A stretch of DNA of 64,000 nucleotides from Cryptomeria japonica (taxonomy: Eukaryota > Streptophyta > Pinopsida > Cupressales > Cupressaceae): contig NC_081411.1 in the NCBI RefSeq assembly GCF_030272615.1, forward strand, positions 156,202,971 to 156,266,970, written 5' to 3'. The translations under genes and the position numbers were made by a program. Under the pieces are notes generated by a model that saw only the letters and a list, made by a program, of their open reading frames with translations, was not told the origin of the DNA and did no database searches. Positions 12,361 through 23,981 of the stretch are shown piece by piece; the stretch's first letter is position 1, and every line of letters begins with the position of its first letter.

Positions 12361-12699
12361 TTAATATTGTTTCCACTTCTTCACACTCTTAACCAAAGCA
12401 TACAATTCTTTTTCATATGTAGGATAATTTCTTACTGCATCACTAAAGGTCTCAGAATGGTAAAAAATTGGTTTCCTTCTTTGTATCAACACTACTCCCA
12501 TGGCATAATCACTTGCATCAGTCTCAATCTCAAATGGTTGTTGTAAATTTGGCAATGCCAAAAGTAGGGCTGTACTGATTTTCTCCTTCAAAGTTTTAGA
12601 GGCTTTTTGATGTTTGCCTCCACACTGAAAGAACTTCTTAGTACTTGTCAAAGCATGTAAAGGAGACACAATAAATGGAAAGTTAGCAATGAAATTCAT
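12361..12699 (-). pseudogene. RNase H domain of the minus-strand gypsy element
   Basis: The 112-residue frame has the usual RT connection (FIANFPFIVSPLHALTS, SVWRQ-like text in a neighbouring frame) and the RNase H start ETDASDYAMGVVLIQ, with the conserved Asp. It continues with ETFSDAVRNYPTYEKELYAL, which carries the conserved Glu. The rest is broken by stops to the left. Typical gypsy RNase H domains are about 120 residues, so most of the domain is visible. Confidence 0.85.
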
Positions 12700-12739
12700 C
12701 CAATACTGAACCGCTCCTAGGAAGCTCCTAACTTTAGTT

Positions 12740-13290
12740 CATTATTAGTCTTAGGCCATTTTGTGATGGCTTCAACTTTAGAGGGATCAATTTTCAATTC
12801 ACCCCCCTATAATATAGCCTAAATACACTAAAGATGTTTTTCCAAATTCAAATTTGGACATCTTTAGACATAGTTTCTCCTTTGTCAAAACATCCAAGAC
12901 TTTCCTAACATGCATTACATGATTCATAACTCACATGAATTTAGTAGGAGCATTACAAAGGCATAACTAGCCATCGAAACAAACCTTGTTTTGTTTTAAA
13001 AGCAATTTTCCAAATATCACCTTCAGAAATTATTATTTGATGATAACCACTTCTTAAGTCTATCTTAGTGAAATAGATTGCATCTCTTAATTGATCTAAC
13101 AAATCATTAATATGAGGAAGAGGATAATGATTCTTCACCATGATCTTGTTGAATGTATGAAAATCCACACACATTCTCCACATACCATCTTTCTTTGGCA
13201 CCAACACAACATGCGATCCACATGGAGATGTACTTGGTCGAATGACTCCTTTCTCAAGAAACTCTTTTACTTTCTTCTATATTTCTTCAT
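12740..13290 (-). pseudogene. reverse transcriptase of the minus-strand gypsy element
   Basis: The best stretch (12953-13207) reads [20 protein letters not shown], then [12 protein letters not shown] and [13 protein letters not shown], the classic palm and fingers motifs of gypsy RT. Upstream on - the frame also shows [15 protein letters not shown]. The stretch with the YxDD box is lost or out of frame: after WLVMPL there is a stop and a deletion. This RT cannot be functional. Confidence 0.88.
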
Positions 13291-13806
13291 TCTCAATAAC
13301 TAATAGCCTATACATACCAATGTTAGGAAGAGGGGCATCTTGCTACAATTTAATCCCATGTTGTATCTCTCTTTTGGGAGGTAATCCTTTCGATTCCTAG
13401 AACAATTCATCATAGTTAGAAACAATGTAAACTAATTCATCTTTATGTTTAGGATCACATCCTTTTAAGGCATTTGATTTATCATCATCTGTAGCTTTTA
13501 CAATCATGAGTACAATTTTTTTTCTAGTATTTACAAGTATTTTATTTGTCTGGTAGTAACGAGATACAAATTGGTCTTTGTTCGATGGGCTCTCACAATA
13601 TACTCAATCCCATCTTTTATTAGATGATACTTGATCTCCTCTCTAGAGAAGATAGCTTTTCTATCATACAAATATGGACTTCCCAAAACAATCCCACAAA
13701 TATCTATTGGAACGACATCTAATTCTACCTCATCAATGAACTTATATGTAATTGCAAATTTGAGTTTTCATTGTTTAGACACTTGTAACTTAGCATTTTC
13801 ACATAC

Positions 13807-14100
13807 TCATCCTAAAGGATATGGTTTTGGATGAGGCTTAGTCTCAAGCTCCAATGTCTTAACAACTTCTTCAGAAATAAGATTACCTTGTGAACCACTA
13901 TCAAAGAGTGTATCAATTTTTGTATGTTTTGAGATGACTCTGATATGAAATAGCTCACTACATTTCCTTTCATCATGTAAAATTTCAAATTTTGAAGAAT
14001 GAGTATTAGATCTAGAACTAACAACAGAAGAAATACCTTGTAAACCCATGGCCATGATCTTGGTTTCATCAACTGAGTCTGATCCAAGATATTTTTGGAC
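13807..14100 (-). pseudogene. aspartic protease of the minus-strand gypsy element
   Basis: The frame 13807-14055 contains TLFDSGSQGNLISEEVVKTL, i.e. the D-S-G catalytic triplet of retropepsins followed by the usual hydrophobic stretch. It then runs through PHPKPYPLG into a stop. Gag lies to the right in coordinate order, so the arrangement gag-PR-RT on the minus strand holds. Confidence 0.8.
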
Positions 14101-15180
14101 TATAGAAGTGGTCTTCTTATCACCCCTCTTGTTCCCAAACCTCTTTGGTTTGAGTTCTAGATGAAGATTCCAACACTTGGCTTCATCATGTCCTTCCTTT
14201 TTGGAATGTGAACATGTGGGCTTCTCATTTTATTTCTTCATTGTAGTTGTTCTTTTGACCTTATCCTTTCCTTTGTACTTGTTGGTGGGCAGTGGAGATG
14301 GCTTCTTTGAGAAGTTCTCATGAACATTCTTTCCTCTTGACTCAATGTGAGTAGCCTGAACACAAAATGCATCAAAATTAGTTGGGTTAAACATAAGAAT
14401 AGTATGTCTTAAATAACCATGCAACCCACAAATATACTTCAAAAGAGTTTCTAGTGTATATAGAGGAATTATCAATGTTAGTTCCCTCTTTCTGAGCTCT
14501 TGAGTATAATCTTGCACATTTTTTCCATTACCTTGTCTTAGATTTTGCCAATCTATTAATGCTTGTTGCATATATCCTAATGGATAAAATTGATTCTTTA
14601 ATGCAGATGTAAATTCATACCAAGAAGATTTCATTGTACCTCCCATGCGAAGATCTTCTTGAATATTACTCTTCCACCATATTAGTGCAGTGCCTCCTAG
14701 GCAGAGAGTATCTAGCTAAACTTTGGATCCTTCATCCTCAATTCTTTGAACCCTGCAGTAGACTTCAATTTTATTAATCCCATTATCTAGATTTTTTGCA
14801 TTAAGTTCACCATTATACATTGGTAAATCAAATTTCACATCTAGTTTTAACCAAGTTAATTTAGAATCAACCTTTTCTAGTTGTCCCTTTTGAGATGGAG
14901 ATAAAGGTGGAGAAGAAGATGTAGAAGGAGGAGGACTTGGAGGAGGATCATCACCAACTCCTTCATCCTTAAATTTACTAGCTCCTTCTCCATCTTTTCT
15001 TCATTCTCTATACAACTCTTCCACCATTACTTTCATGTCAAAAAAGCTTGTCAAAATTCCCTTTTAGACTCATGAATTCTTTCTTCTCCCTCACATTCCA
15101 TTACTTCTCGTGGAAATGCACGTCTTGTATCAATCTCGAGATTAAACTCTTCAAGCGATTCTTCTCCACACTTGAGCTTA
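14100..15180 (-). pseudogene. gag of the minus-strand gypsy element
   Basis: The frame 14230-14646 carries a retrotransposon gag domain (WYEFTSALKNQFYPLGYMQQA, QDYTQELRKRE). Further left on - is a zinc knuckle reading CSHSKKEGHDEAKC (about 14190-14230), in which the second Cys is Ser; family members have C-x2-C-x4-H-x4-C. An acidic, Pro/Ser-rich N-terminal part (about 14880-15180) is shifted between frames. The gene is broken by stops at 14644 and 14230 and by indels. Confidence 0.8.
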
Positions 15181-15218
15181 GACCTAGTTAGCATTCAACA
15201 CAAATGCTTGCAAATCCT

Positions 15219-15242
15219 TGATCAACTACTCTAATACCAATT
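15219..15242 (-). promoter_or_regulatory. primer binding site of the minus-strand gypsy element
   Basis: On the minus strand the sequence reads TTGGTATTAGAGTAGTTG just after the LTR end. It resembles TGGTATCAGAGC, the complement of the plant initiator-Met tRNA 3' end used by many LTR elements, with one clear transition. Confidence 0.65.
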
Positions 15243-16524
15243 TGATCCAAAATTAGTGGTTAAAAACAACCTTTTCACACTAATTTGAATTCCAATAATT
15301 TAAATGTCATTATACAATTTTTCATAACTACTTTATTGAATTAACACGATTCAATAAGTAATTTAAATGATAAAAATTTGAAAATAACTATAAATAACCA
15401 TAAACCATACATTGCAAGTTGATAACGAAGTTCACCCCTGATGGGCTACATCTTCAGGTCTGCTTCAAGTGCGCAACCGATCCATTAACATTGATGAAAA
15501 TGACATAAAATCGGCTTTAACATCAAAAGCAATTTAAAAAACCTGCATAACTAATCTTCTAGATTCTCTAGGAAGATATGAACTCACTAAGAGGTCCTCC
15601 AAATTCCTCTTGCACAATAAATAAATAAAGGATAAAAAACCTTTAAGTCTCCAAAACTATTTACAGTAACCAATTCTGGGTGCTTCTCTATTATCAAAAC
15701 AGGCTTATGGAAATGATAACACTTTTCCTTTATATAGGAAAGAATGCAAGTTCTAGCCTTCCTTTCACATTAAATTTTTCTTTATCGAAGATTTCATTTT
15801 AAATACATATCTTTGTTTTTTTCCAAACACATCTAAAACATGTGGTGCAATGGATAAAGATAGGCCTTATCCCATGGTGGTTGTGGGTTCAAGTCTTCAG
15901 GTGGCTCCAAAAAAAGCTTACTTTTTCAAACCCCATGTGAGCAGTCTTTTTTAGACTTTATTTCAAATTTAAATAAAATATTCTCTCATTAATACTCACA
16001 TGCAATTGCATTGAAAAATGATTAAAATGTGGGGATTTGGTGGGGAAGGTCTTAGGTCTTGGGATCAAATCCCACAAAATAAAATTTTTATTAAATGCAA
16101 CATTATCCAAGTTATTTTCTTTTAATTCTTTTCCATTCATGTGTGAAGCACATGGGATAATGCTAGGACCATTTATTTATGATAGATAGGTTTTTAGTTA
16201 AAATTCCACTTACCATTCTTGCAAGTTGACTTGACATGTGTTAATTTTTGAATGGTCTGCATGACATTTTCTAATTGATCCATGTGGTCATATTTTCTTG
16301 GTCCAGTTGTTGCCACATGTTGAATTTGTATTGTGCCATTTTTAAACCTTTAACCATGCCATGTTATTTTCTGGTAGAACCACGTGTTAATAAACCCATG
16401 TCTTTCCCTCAACTTTCAAAGACCATAACTTTTGCATATGGTGTTCGATTAAGTCTATTCAAAATGCGTCAGAAAGCTCTTGATGAGATCTATAGCATGA
16501 AAGACTTTCCAAAAAGTCACAACA
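15243..16524 (-). repeat. 5' LTR of the minus-strand gypsy element (right boundary uncertain)
   Basis: The inner end is fixed by the primer site: on - it ends TTTTGGATCA at 15243. A minus-strand TATA-like TATATAAAGG sits at about 15733-15742. The outer end is placed at 16524 because minus-strand TGTTGTGACTTT starts there and copia-like sequence begins about 20 bp further on. No second LTR is in the window, so this end is a guess. The LTR region contains two tRNA-like stretches described separately. Confidence 0.45.
15837..15905 (+). ncRNA. tRNA-like Pol III promoter relic (possible SINE head)
   Basis: TGGTGCAATGGATAA resembles an A box, and 40 bp later GGGTTCAAGTCTT resembles a B box (GGTTCAANTCC type), with TTATCCCATGGTGG between. 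The spacing is that of a tRNA body, but the T-arm does not pair well and no acceptor stem or CCA is seen. It is read as a decayed tRNA-derived sequence inside the LTR region, not a working tRNA gene. A second B-box-like palindrome, GGGATCAAATCCC, lies at about 16062-16074. Confidence 0.4.
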
Positions 16525-16544
16525 TAAATTTTTTTTTGACATAA

Positions 16545-17310
16545 TCAATTTGGATAGATTGTGGAAAGATCCTCCTAGATCAAATAGAGATTAGTTTTCT
16601 AAATATGAAGAAATTTGATGGAGGTAAGGTGTACATGGGCGATGATTCTCATTTAGATATTGTTGGTTGTGGTAAAATCAAAATAAAGTTTCTTGATGGT
16701 AGAATAAAAGGGATCAATGGTGTGTTACATATACCTAGACTAGCATGAAATTTTTTATTTGTGAGAAAATTGATAGATGATGGTGTCCAGGGAGTCTTTT
16801 TTGATGCAAGATGTAAATGGTGAGAGGTGCTATGGTTATTGCTAGAGGTGCCAAATTTGGTACATTCTATAAGTTGGATGCCTACACCATTTAGTGTAAT
16901 AGTACTTCTATGAAAATCAAATTTATGGATACTTCATTAGAAGATTTGAGGGTTTCACCTTTAGCAAATGGTCATGGCTCTTGGGTACCTAAGGGTGATC
17001 TTTCTTTTTAATGAAAGTTACCTAATAGAGAAAATGGTCTAAGGACCTACAACCTTATTGAAAGTTTGAATAATTGTAATCTTGATTTTTACTTCTATGA
17101 GCATTACATTTATGGAAACCAAAACCACATTTATCTTTACTCGAGTTCTCATAAACCTTGTAGTATTTTAGATCTTATTCATTTTGACTTTTTTGATCTT
17201 GTAGATGTTACTTTCATTGGAAAATCCACATATTATGTTTCATTTATTGATGATTTTAGTGGAAGGACATGGGTATATTTTCTAAAGAGTATATCTATTT
17301 TTTTAGTTGA
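16545..17310 (+). pseudogene. left half of a decayed copia polyprotein (protease end to integrase core)
   Basis: The translation shows FDGGKVYMGDDSHLDIVG and IKGINGVLHIPRLA, typical of the C-terminal half of copia protease. Next comes a degraded pre-integrase region, then the first part of the integrase core: ILDLIHFDFFDLVDV (first catalytic Asp in LIHFD) and YYVSFIDDFSGRTWVYFLKS. Stops occur at several places. The reading breaks exactly where the LTR at 17311 begins; its continuation is at 31174, so both halves belong to one element. The 5' LTR, gag and the catalytic part of the protease are missing on the left. Confidence 0.85.
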
Positions 17311-18465
17311 TGTAGCATCCTTAAATTGCAACCCTTGCAATTTTGACTACATTCTGGACCCTCACCTTAGCAGTCTCATCCCCATGCTTGATCGAGATCC
17401 ATTTATGTCTCCCCTATGCAACCAAGCTTAATATTTGCATCTTGTAACTTGCATAGCCCCTTGTTCCTAGTCTAAATAAGGGTAGGAATAGGGCGCCACA
17501 CCCTGGTCCTCCCTAATCATGACCTATTTTGGCCCCTAGGTAGGGATCTCAAAATTGAGCAGGAAACACCCCTCTATGTCGGCTCATGTTGGAAAATTAG
17601 TCAATTCGTCCTACTGACAAATATCTAAGGAGGTATTCAAATCTCATTTGGGATAATCAACAATAAGACAATCAGGTAGAGAAGGCAAGGCAACTACATC
17701 AAGCATTCATAATTAAGCATTCTTCAAGGCTGCATATTCTTCATCCATCCATTAGAGCATAAATACATTATTCATTTCCAAGCATGTGGGTGTGTTAGGT
17801 TTTTTTCATGTTCATGCCATTTCATACAACATATGTGATTATATCTAAGAAGCAAAGCATCATCATCATCTATTGCAGATCCGAAGGTATACCTTTCCAT
17901 CATTTACTTCAAGCATTTGCAGTATTTCATTCAAGGTTGATTCCAAATCGGGGATTGACTTAGACAAACTCCTATTCCCAACCCCTTTCTCCTTCTTTCT
18001 ATGCGTAGGAAGCAGGTGTGCAACTATACCTTTGTAATTAAGCTTTATTTTGCAAAGATGAAACAACCTTTTTTCAATGCTCAAAAAGTTTGGAGGACCA
18101 AGAGGGTGGGCGTCTTGGTCTGAACACATGGTCCTTGCTACTTTTGGTAGATTTTGTAGAGCAGCTCCGAAGCATCTCAAACTCCTTCGATTTAGGTGCA
18201 TGATGAAATCCCAAATTTGTAGCTCACTGTTTCTGCTTATTTTGTCTTCAATTCCAACATTCTACTTATTTTAACAATTCAACTTACAAAAGTGGAAAAC
18301 CCAAATTAACCCAATCTACTCAGTATTCAGTCCTTGTCTCATTTAGGATTGGATCTAGTGGATTCATCTCCTCTTTTGAATGTAAATTTCTCCAAGTGAA
18401 AATTAGCTTAGTGATTTACCCTTTCCATGTGGTAAATTTGCTAAGCTCCAATTTTCTACTTTACA
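17311..18465 (+). repeat. 5' LTR of the LARD-like element
   Basis: 1,155 bp, TG...CA, starting TGTAGCATCC and ending CTACTTTACA. It pairs with 30008-31173. The differences from its partner are many scattered substitutions, implying an old insertion. Confidence 0.85.
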
Positions 18466-18490
18466 TTTTGGTGAATCCGAATCCTTATAC
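18457..18490 (+). promoter_or_regulatory. probable primer binding site of the LARD-like element
   Basis: TTTTGGTGAATCCGAATCC directly follows the LTR end at 18465. It contains TGG, the complement of a tRNA CCA end; the tRNA was not identified. Confidence 0.4.
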
Positions 18491-18569
18491 CATTAATTCT
18501 GATTTCAGATTTGAGTGTATGTAATTTAAAATTCTAATTTTCATTTACAAGTTTGATTTCCTTGCAAAT

Positions 18570-19520
18570 TGTAAAAAAATAGAGGTTAATTTCACTAAAA
18601 CCCTAATTTTTAAATTCAAATTTGAGCTTGTGATTTGTATAATTTGGATTAACTATTTTAGATTTGAGCATTCATTCAATTTGCAAATTCAATTTTTCAT
18701 CTACAAGTCAAATTTCATAATAAATTTTTAAAATTAAGTGGTTAACCCTAATTTTTAAATTTTTTAAATTGAGCTTGTGGGTTGTTTAAATTTTGAATTT
18801 CCCTCTTTAAATTTGGTTGCTAATTTAAAATTCAAATTCAAAATTGCAACCTTGGATCAAATTTCAAATTTAAAATAAAGTGGTTAATTAAACAAACCCT
18901 AATTTCTAAATTTAAATTAATCTTGTGCATTTTCTAATTTTTCAATTTTAAAATTCCCATCTTAGATATATTTTCAAATTTAAATTAAGTGGTTATTTCT
19001 ACAAGACCCTAATTTTGAATTTAATTCTCTAGTGGATAATTTCAATTTTTTTATTTTTTTTTAAATAAGAGGTTAATTAAAAGAGCCCTAATTTTTAAAA
19101 ATAAATAAATAAATTCTTTCAATTCTCAAATTTCAACATTTCAAATTTAAATTTTAAAATTAAGAGGTTATTTAACAAAACTCTAAATTTGAAATTAAAT
19201 TTTTATTGGATAAATTCAAATCTTCTAGTAGTTAATTTTAAATTTAAATTAAGAGGTTATTTTCAAGGCCCTAATTAGAAAATTTAAATTTCCTAGGAGG
19301 TTGCATAATTTTTCAAAAATTGAATAATAATTTTTCTAAAATTTGGAACTTCAATTTCCAAATCTCAACTTTCAAGTTCTCATTTTCAAATTTCATTTCA
19401 CATTATTTTCAAAATTTAAATCTAAATAAAAAAATCAGTCAATCAAATTTGTGAATCTCATCAATTTACATAAATTAAGTGGTTTTATTTATAAAATCCA
19501 AATTTATTTTAAATAATTTG
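18570..19520 (+). repeat. degenerate ~90-150-bp repeats with an ACCCTAATTTT core
   Basis: At least seven spaced units share the order AA(G)(T/A)GGTTAATT...ACCCTAATTTTTAAATT: near 18573, 18738, 18878, 18977, 19066, 19158 and 19249, with a last trace near 19476. Spacing falls from about 165 to 90 bp. The region is very AT-rich and non-coding. The CCCTAA core recalls plant telo-box words, but the units are not telomeric tandem repeats. Confidence 0.6.
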
Positions 19521-19839
19521 CTTGGACTTAAATTTCAATATTCATCATGGCAATTAATGGACTTGACCTATTCACTATTTGACAGATGATTGATTACATT
19601 GCTTTTTATGTATATTTATTATAATCATGTATTGGATAATGACTTCTTTCACTTCATGTTACTTCTTTTCATTCATATCACTTGGACATATTACATTCTT
19701 TGGATTTCCAAGTTGATTTCTTTTCATAAATTAGATATCAAATCTTTCATTTATCATATATGTTGTGTTATGGTGATATTTTTGGGAAAATGCATTTCAT
19801 ACGTAGATCACCTAAAAGCTTTTGTAGATCACTAATCCT

Positions 19840-20860
19840 AGATATGCCAATGAGAAACCTAATACTGGTAACGTTCCTAGGGTATTTAATGTGAATGAAA
19901 AAAAAGCTAATACTCCTATCAATTATCTCTCTAATGGAGAGCAAGCATTGAAGAGAAAAATGGCCCCATATTCTTCTCATACACATACTCTTGCGTAAGG
20001 GGGGCAAGGACAAAATATTGATGTTTCTATCTCTCTAGATCCTCCTTATTCTTCTAGAGCCTATCTTAAACATCAAAGTATTTATAGAGAAGATGATGTC
20101 ATGTATTTCATTCATGATCTCTCTTCTCATATAACATTAAGAAAAGATGAGGCCTAAGGAAAGTCATTCTCCACAAGATATTCCTTCTTCATCTACTAAT
20201 CCTTTCATTCCTTCTAAATATCCTTACATTGCAAACTTCAAAGAAATTTATTATAATGTTCCCTCACCTTCTCAATTAAAATATTTTTATAGGAGTGACT
20301 TTAACATAATATCAAAAAAAGGTTTTAGAGGACAAGGACTTGGAAAATTTGAACAAGGAATTCGAGTCCCTATAAACCCTCTCGCACAAATCACCACAAA
20401 AGGCCTAGGAAAAGATAATAAATCTCCTATTGATGAAATCCTTAGGATTCAAGACTTTAAAATCATCTTTCAAGACAACAAGACATTAGTACTCGCAAAA
20501 GAGCTTCTTGTTCAAAAACTCCTTTTTGTTCATTTCGTCAAACCTATGATCACCATGCTGATGATTGTCCCAATTTTCAAAATTTAATAAAATAACTTAT
20601 AAACAGTGGTAAAGTTAAAATCATGGATGCCAATCCTTCATCTTCCAATAAAAACACTTATCCTCAATCTCAAAAGAGTAAACTTACATCTATTAATGAT
20701 CAAGAAAGATTGGCAAATATAATCTTTTGGAGATTGAAGTACGATAAGAATATTGCTTTTCCTTTCATTAGACCTATTGATAATTATAAGCATAAGAAAG
20801 ATGATTCACATTGTCTTTTCATAATTGTTATTCTCATTCTCTTGGAAGTGTAAAGCATTT
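19840..20860 (+). pseudogene. G-patch and CCHC-like ORF remnant of the LARD-like element
   Basis: The frame 20147-20587 contains a clear G-patch (GFRGQGLGKFEQGIRVPINP, ending GLGKDN), preceded by a Pro/Ser-rich stretch. Just after it, in another frame, comes FCSFRQTYDHHADDCPNF, followed by LINSGKVKIMD. This matches the C-x2-H-x4-H-x4-C plus LI-x2-LI pattern of the gag knuckle in the Tat element at 1222-1320, with Arg at one ligand position. A frameshift near 20540 separates the two. Upstream text (about 19840-20150) is also coding-like but broken. It is a gypsy-derived gag-like protein with a G-patch, now inactive. G-patches usually bind RNA or activate RNA helicases. Confidence 0.65.
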
Positions 20861-22980
20861 AAGGAATGTGTTCAAGAACACTACGATCGTGCTCGTATAT
20901 GTATTTCAATGGATCTTGCTCTCTTTCTAGGTGAAAAGGTAGTGCCTTAGCACTCCTTTCACCGTCATATTGATCCTCACCCTATGACATAAGAGGTTAA
21001 CCTAATTGGGGGCTATTTGTCATTAGTGGTGATCCTTCATTTTCAAATATCTTAGGGTAGCAATATGATTTCTCTTCTTTCTCTCCAGTTTCACTATTTT
21101 CTTTGTGATTGCATTATTTATAAAGTGACATCCTTTCTTGCATATATTTGTTCCTTGGACATGACGATATTCCTTGCTTAAAATGGTGCATCTTTTATGA
21201 ATAATCTCTCCCTAGAGAACTTTTGTAAAATTTCTTCTTTCTCTTTGAAAATTACCTCTTCTTTTGTGCAATGTTATTCATCAATTGACATTCTTTTTTG
21301 CATAGAGTTATCCTTTATGCAAGCACATGTTTGTTCCTTGGTTAGTATCTATTCTTTTTTTAAAACAATTCGTATCTTATTAATAACTTCTCTTTAGAAG
21401 ATGTGTAATTTTCCTCTTTGTCCCCTTGGGGGGAAAGGATGGATTTTTCTACCTCTCTCTTTCTATCTACTGTATCAATATTCCCTTTAGGGGTTGTATT
21501 TTTCATGTCTTGATATCCTTTATTGCAATGGTATGTTTCTTATGAATAATCCCTCCTTAGGGGAATATGTGATCTTTCTTTATATCCCTCTCTTTCTCTT
21601 TGAAGATTACCACTTCTTTTGAGATGCATTTTACATAAACTAATATCTTTTCTTGCATTGGATATTCATTCATGTGAGTATATTGTTCATTTCCTTATGC
21701 CTAATCTCTCCTTATAATATTGTGTAATACTTCTCATTGTCCTCACACTTGGGGGGAAATGGTTGATTTCTCCTCCTCTGTGTCTCCTCTCTAAGGATCT
21801 ACTTTTCCTTTGTGGAGTGGTTTTTGTTCATGATTTGGTGTCATTCCTTGTGCGAAGTTATTTTTTTCTCAAGAATTATCTCTTATACAAGAGGTGTAAG
21901 TCCTTGGCTATAACCTCTTCTTCACTTGGAAATGTATATCTATCATAAACTTACCCCTCACATTGGGTCAAAAGTGTGGCATCCTTCATCAAGAATTCCT
22001 TTCACCTAGCAATATGAGTAAGGTAGGAATTCTTGTTCTCTTTCCTTTCTTTTAGTAGAAGATGTTATGTTTGTTCAAGATAGATCCTCTTGGAGGTAGA
22101 TGTCTTTTAAGAAAATATCTCTTATTCTCCAAGGATCCCCTTTACACTTGTTGCAAGATATCTCTTTTTCAACTATCTTATCCTTTCTTGAAGAGTATAA
22201 CCTCTCTAGCTTAGGATTTATGACATTGTTGCATAAGGGATATCTCCTTCGTGTTGAAGGTAAGGTATCCTTGCCTATAGATTCCTTAAGAAATCAACAT
22301 AAAACTATGTTGACATTAAGGTGGGGGGGGGGGGGGAACCCATATCGCTCCCCTTGTAATAACTCTTCCATATCATTTTTGCATGTCTTAAACGAGGTGT
22401 TCATTCTCAGAACCAGAGTAAAAAATCTTAGAGCGAGATGCTTAACACTCAAAACCAGATGAAAAAATCTGATATATGTCTTAGACGAGGCTACAAATTA
22501 TAAAAAATAATAGTCTTAAACAAGATGGCCTCGAAACTAGACATGTATCCTCGCCACTTGGCATTTACACATTTGCACACACATAATCACCCTTTTCAAT
22601 TCACATTACATGTCTTAAACAAGTTGAAGCACACTAAAAAATAGAGCAAAGAATATTACATGGGTGTTATACACTTGAAACAAGACATCACTTGCACACA
22701 CACACGGGGATGGGTGGAACTAGATAAAAGCAACTAGACTATTCTTACTCTCCTCCCCACATGGATCACCTAGATAAAAACATCCAAGGGCAAGTTGTCC
22801 ATGTCCTTTCTCATCATAGACTACCTAGATAAAAACATGTAGGGGCGAGTAGTCCATGTCCTCTTTCATCATTCTTCTCATGGATCACCTAGATAAACAG
22901 ATCTATTGTTTATTCATGCTCTCTCTTCTTCCTCTCATGAACTCATAACTTTGCTATTGATATCTCATGGATGATGCTTG
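20860..22980 (+). other. non-coding interior of the LARD-like element with degenerate repeats
   Basis: No gene is seen. The segment 21100-21760 repeats a C/T-rich unit (TTTCTCTTTGAARATTACC...CTTCTTTTG at about 21236 and 21591, with the GCAT-TTG context repeated). A run of 17 G lies near 22322. The phrase TCTTAAACGAG recurs between 22380 and 22620. A 66-bp unit with CCTAGATAAAAACAT occurs at about 22768 and 22834, with a partial third copy near 22886. Confidence 0.6.
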
Positions 22981-23981
22981 TGTTAGGTCCCAGAGACAAC
23001 TGAGAGGGGGGGGGGGGTTTGAATTAGTTGTCCAATAAATTCAACCAAAATTAACTTAACCAAAACTTAATGCTGAATACCGGTAAACAAAACTTTATGC
23101 CAGTAAACAATTTTTATAGTTATTTGCAATATCGGTAAAGATTAATGCATGAAATAGAAAGACAGTAACATCAATAACACATAACACCAATATTTGTATG
23201 TGGAAACCCTGTAAGGGGAAAAACCACAATGGGAAGCCTTACCCACAATCAAATGATACTACTACAGATAGTATGTGTTTACAATATGGATTCTGCACAT
23301 GCAGAAAGGCCAGCTGCCTAGAGCTCACTACTCAATCACAAAATGAGAGTCACACTGACTACAATTGGATGGTTAAATACAATGATAATGTACTACACAA
23401 AATAGCATCTTCATATGCTGGATTCAGTACCGGTGTAGTTTTGCTTACCTTCACAAAACCCTCCTTCAACCTTCAAATGATGTCCGCGTGTATAGCTCAG
23501 CTTATTTTTACATATACTCTATTACAATCCCTTTTGCATTCACAATCCCATTCCTATATACGATCTTGTAAATAAGATCTTACATATATACCATAACCTA
23601 AGACCAATTCAATTGCATTTACAATAATAATAAATCATCTCCATAACATGTTGTGCTGATTTGAAATAGATAAGTCTGCCAGTGTATATCCTGGACCTAT
23701 TTGTAGGCAACAATAAATATGGAAACCCGTATAAATAAATAACCAAATTGCCAAAACCAAGTGATCGAATAATGTCTTCGACATAACCAAGTAGTTTCCA
23801 AGCCATTCCAAGCGTCGGTGAACAATATAATCTGTCAGTGAACCAAATAATAATGTTATGCATAAGTCTCTATCTTGCCGGTGAACATAACCAAAATCTC
23901 AAGTGCTGATCAGTGTTGACAAGTAATGATAGGTGTTGACATCAATGACAAAACCATTTCAACATATCCAAAATACCAACA
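22981..23981 (-). repeat. 3' LTR of the Sirevirus-like copia element
   Basis: 1,001 bp, paired with 28566-29630. It lacks about 78 bp present in the partner near 29185-29262 (around GGTCGGCTCACTAAAAG) and has a small insertion near 23440. A run of 13 G near 23006 is shared with the partner. Confidence 0.9.

Larger units (their letters stand above)
10938..16524 (-). mobile_element. decayed Ty3/gypsy element on the minus strand, 3' part displaced by the Tat insertion
   Basis: Reading leftwards from about 15240: primer site, gag with CCHC knuckle, protease, RT, RNase H, integrase. This is the gypsy order. The integrase C-terminus runs up to base 10938 and is then interrupted by the Tat LTR; the missing end must lie left of the window. 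Numerous stops and frameshifts are present. Two of the three catalytic integrase residues are replaced. The 5' LTR (its right boundary uncertain) occupies about 15243-16524. Confidence 0.85.

Noticed and set aside
15837-15905. Functional tRNA gene
   Set aside because: A- and B-box-like words are present, but acceptor and T stems do not pair, so only a relic is supported.
18570-19520. Telomere-like CCCTAA words
   Set aside because: They sit in diverged ~90-150-bp units, not in uninterrupted heptamer tandems, so this is not an interstitial telomere.
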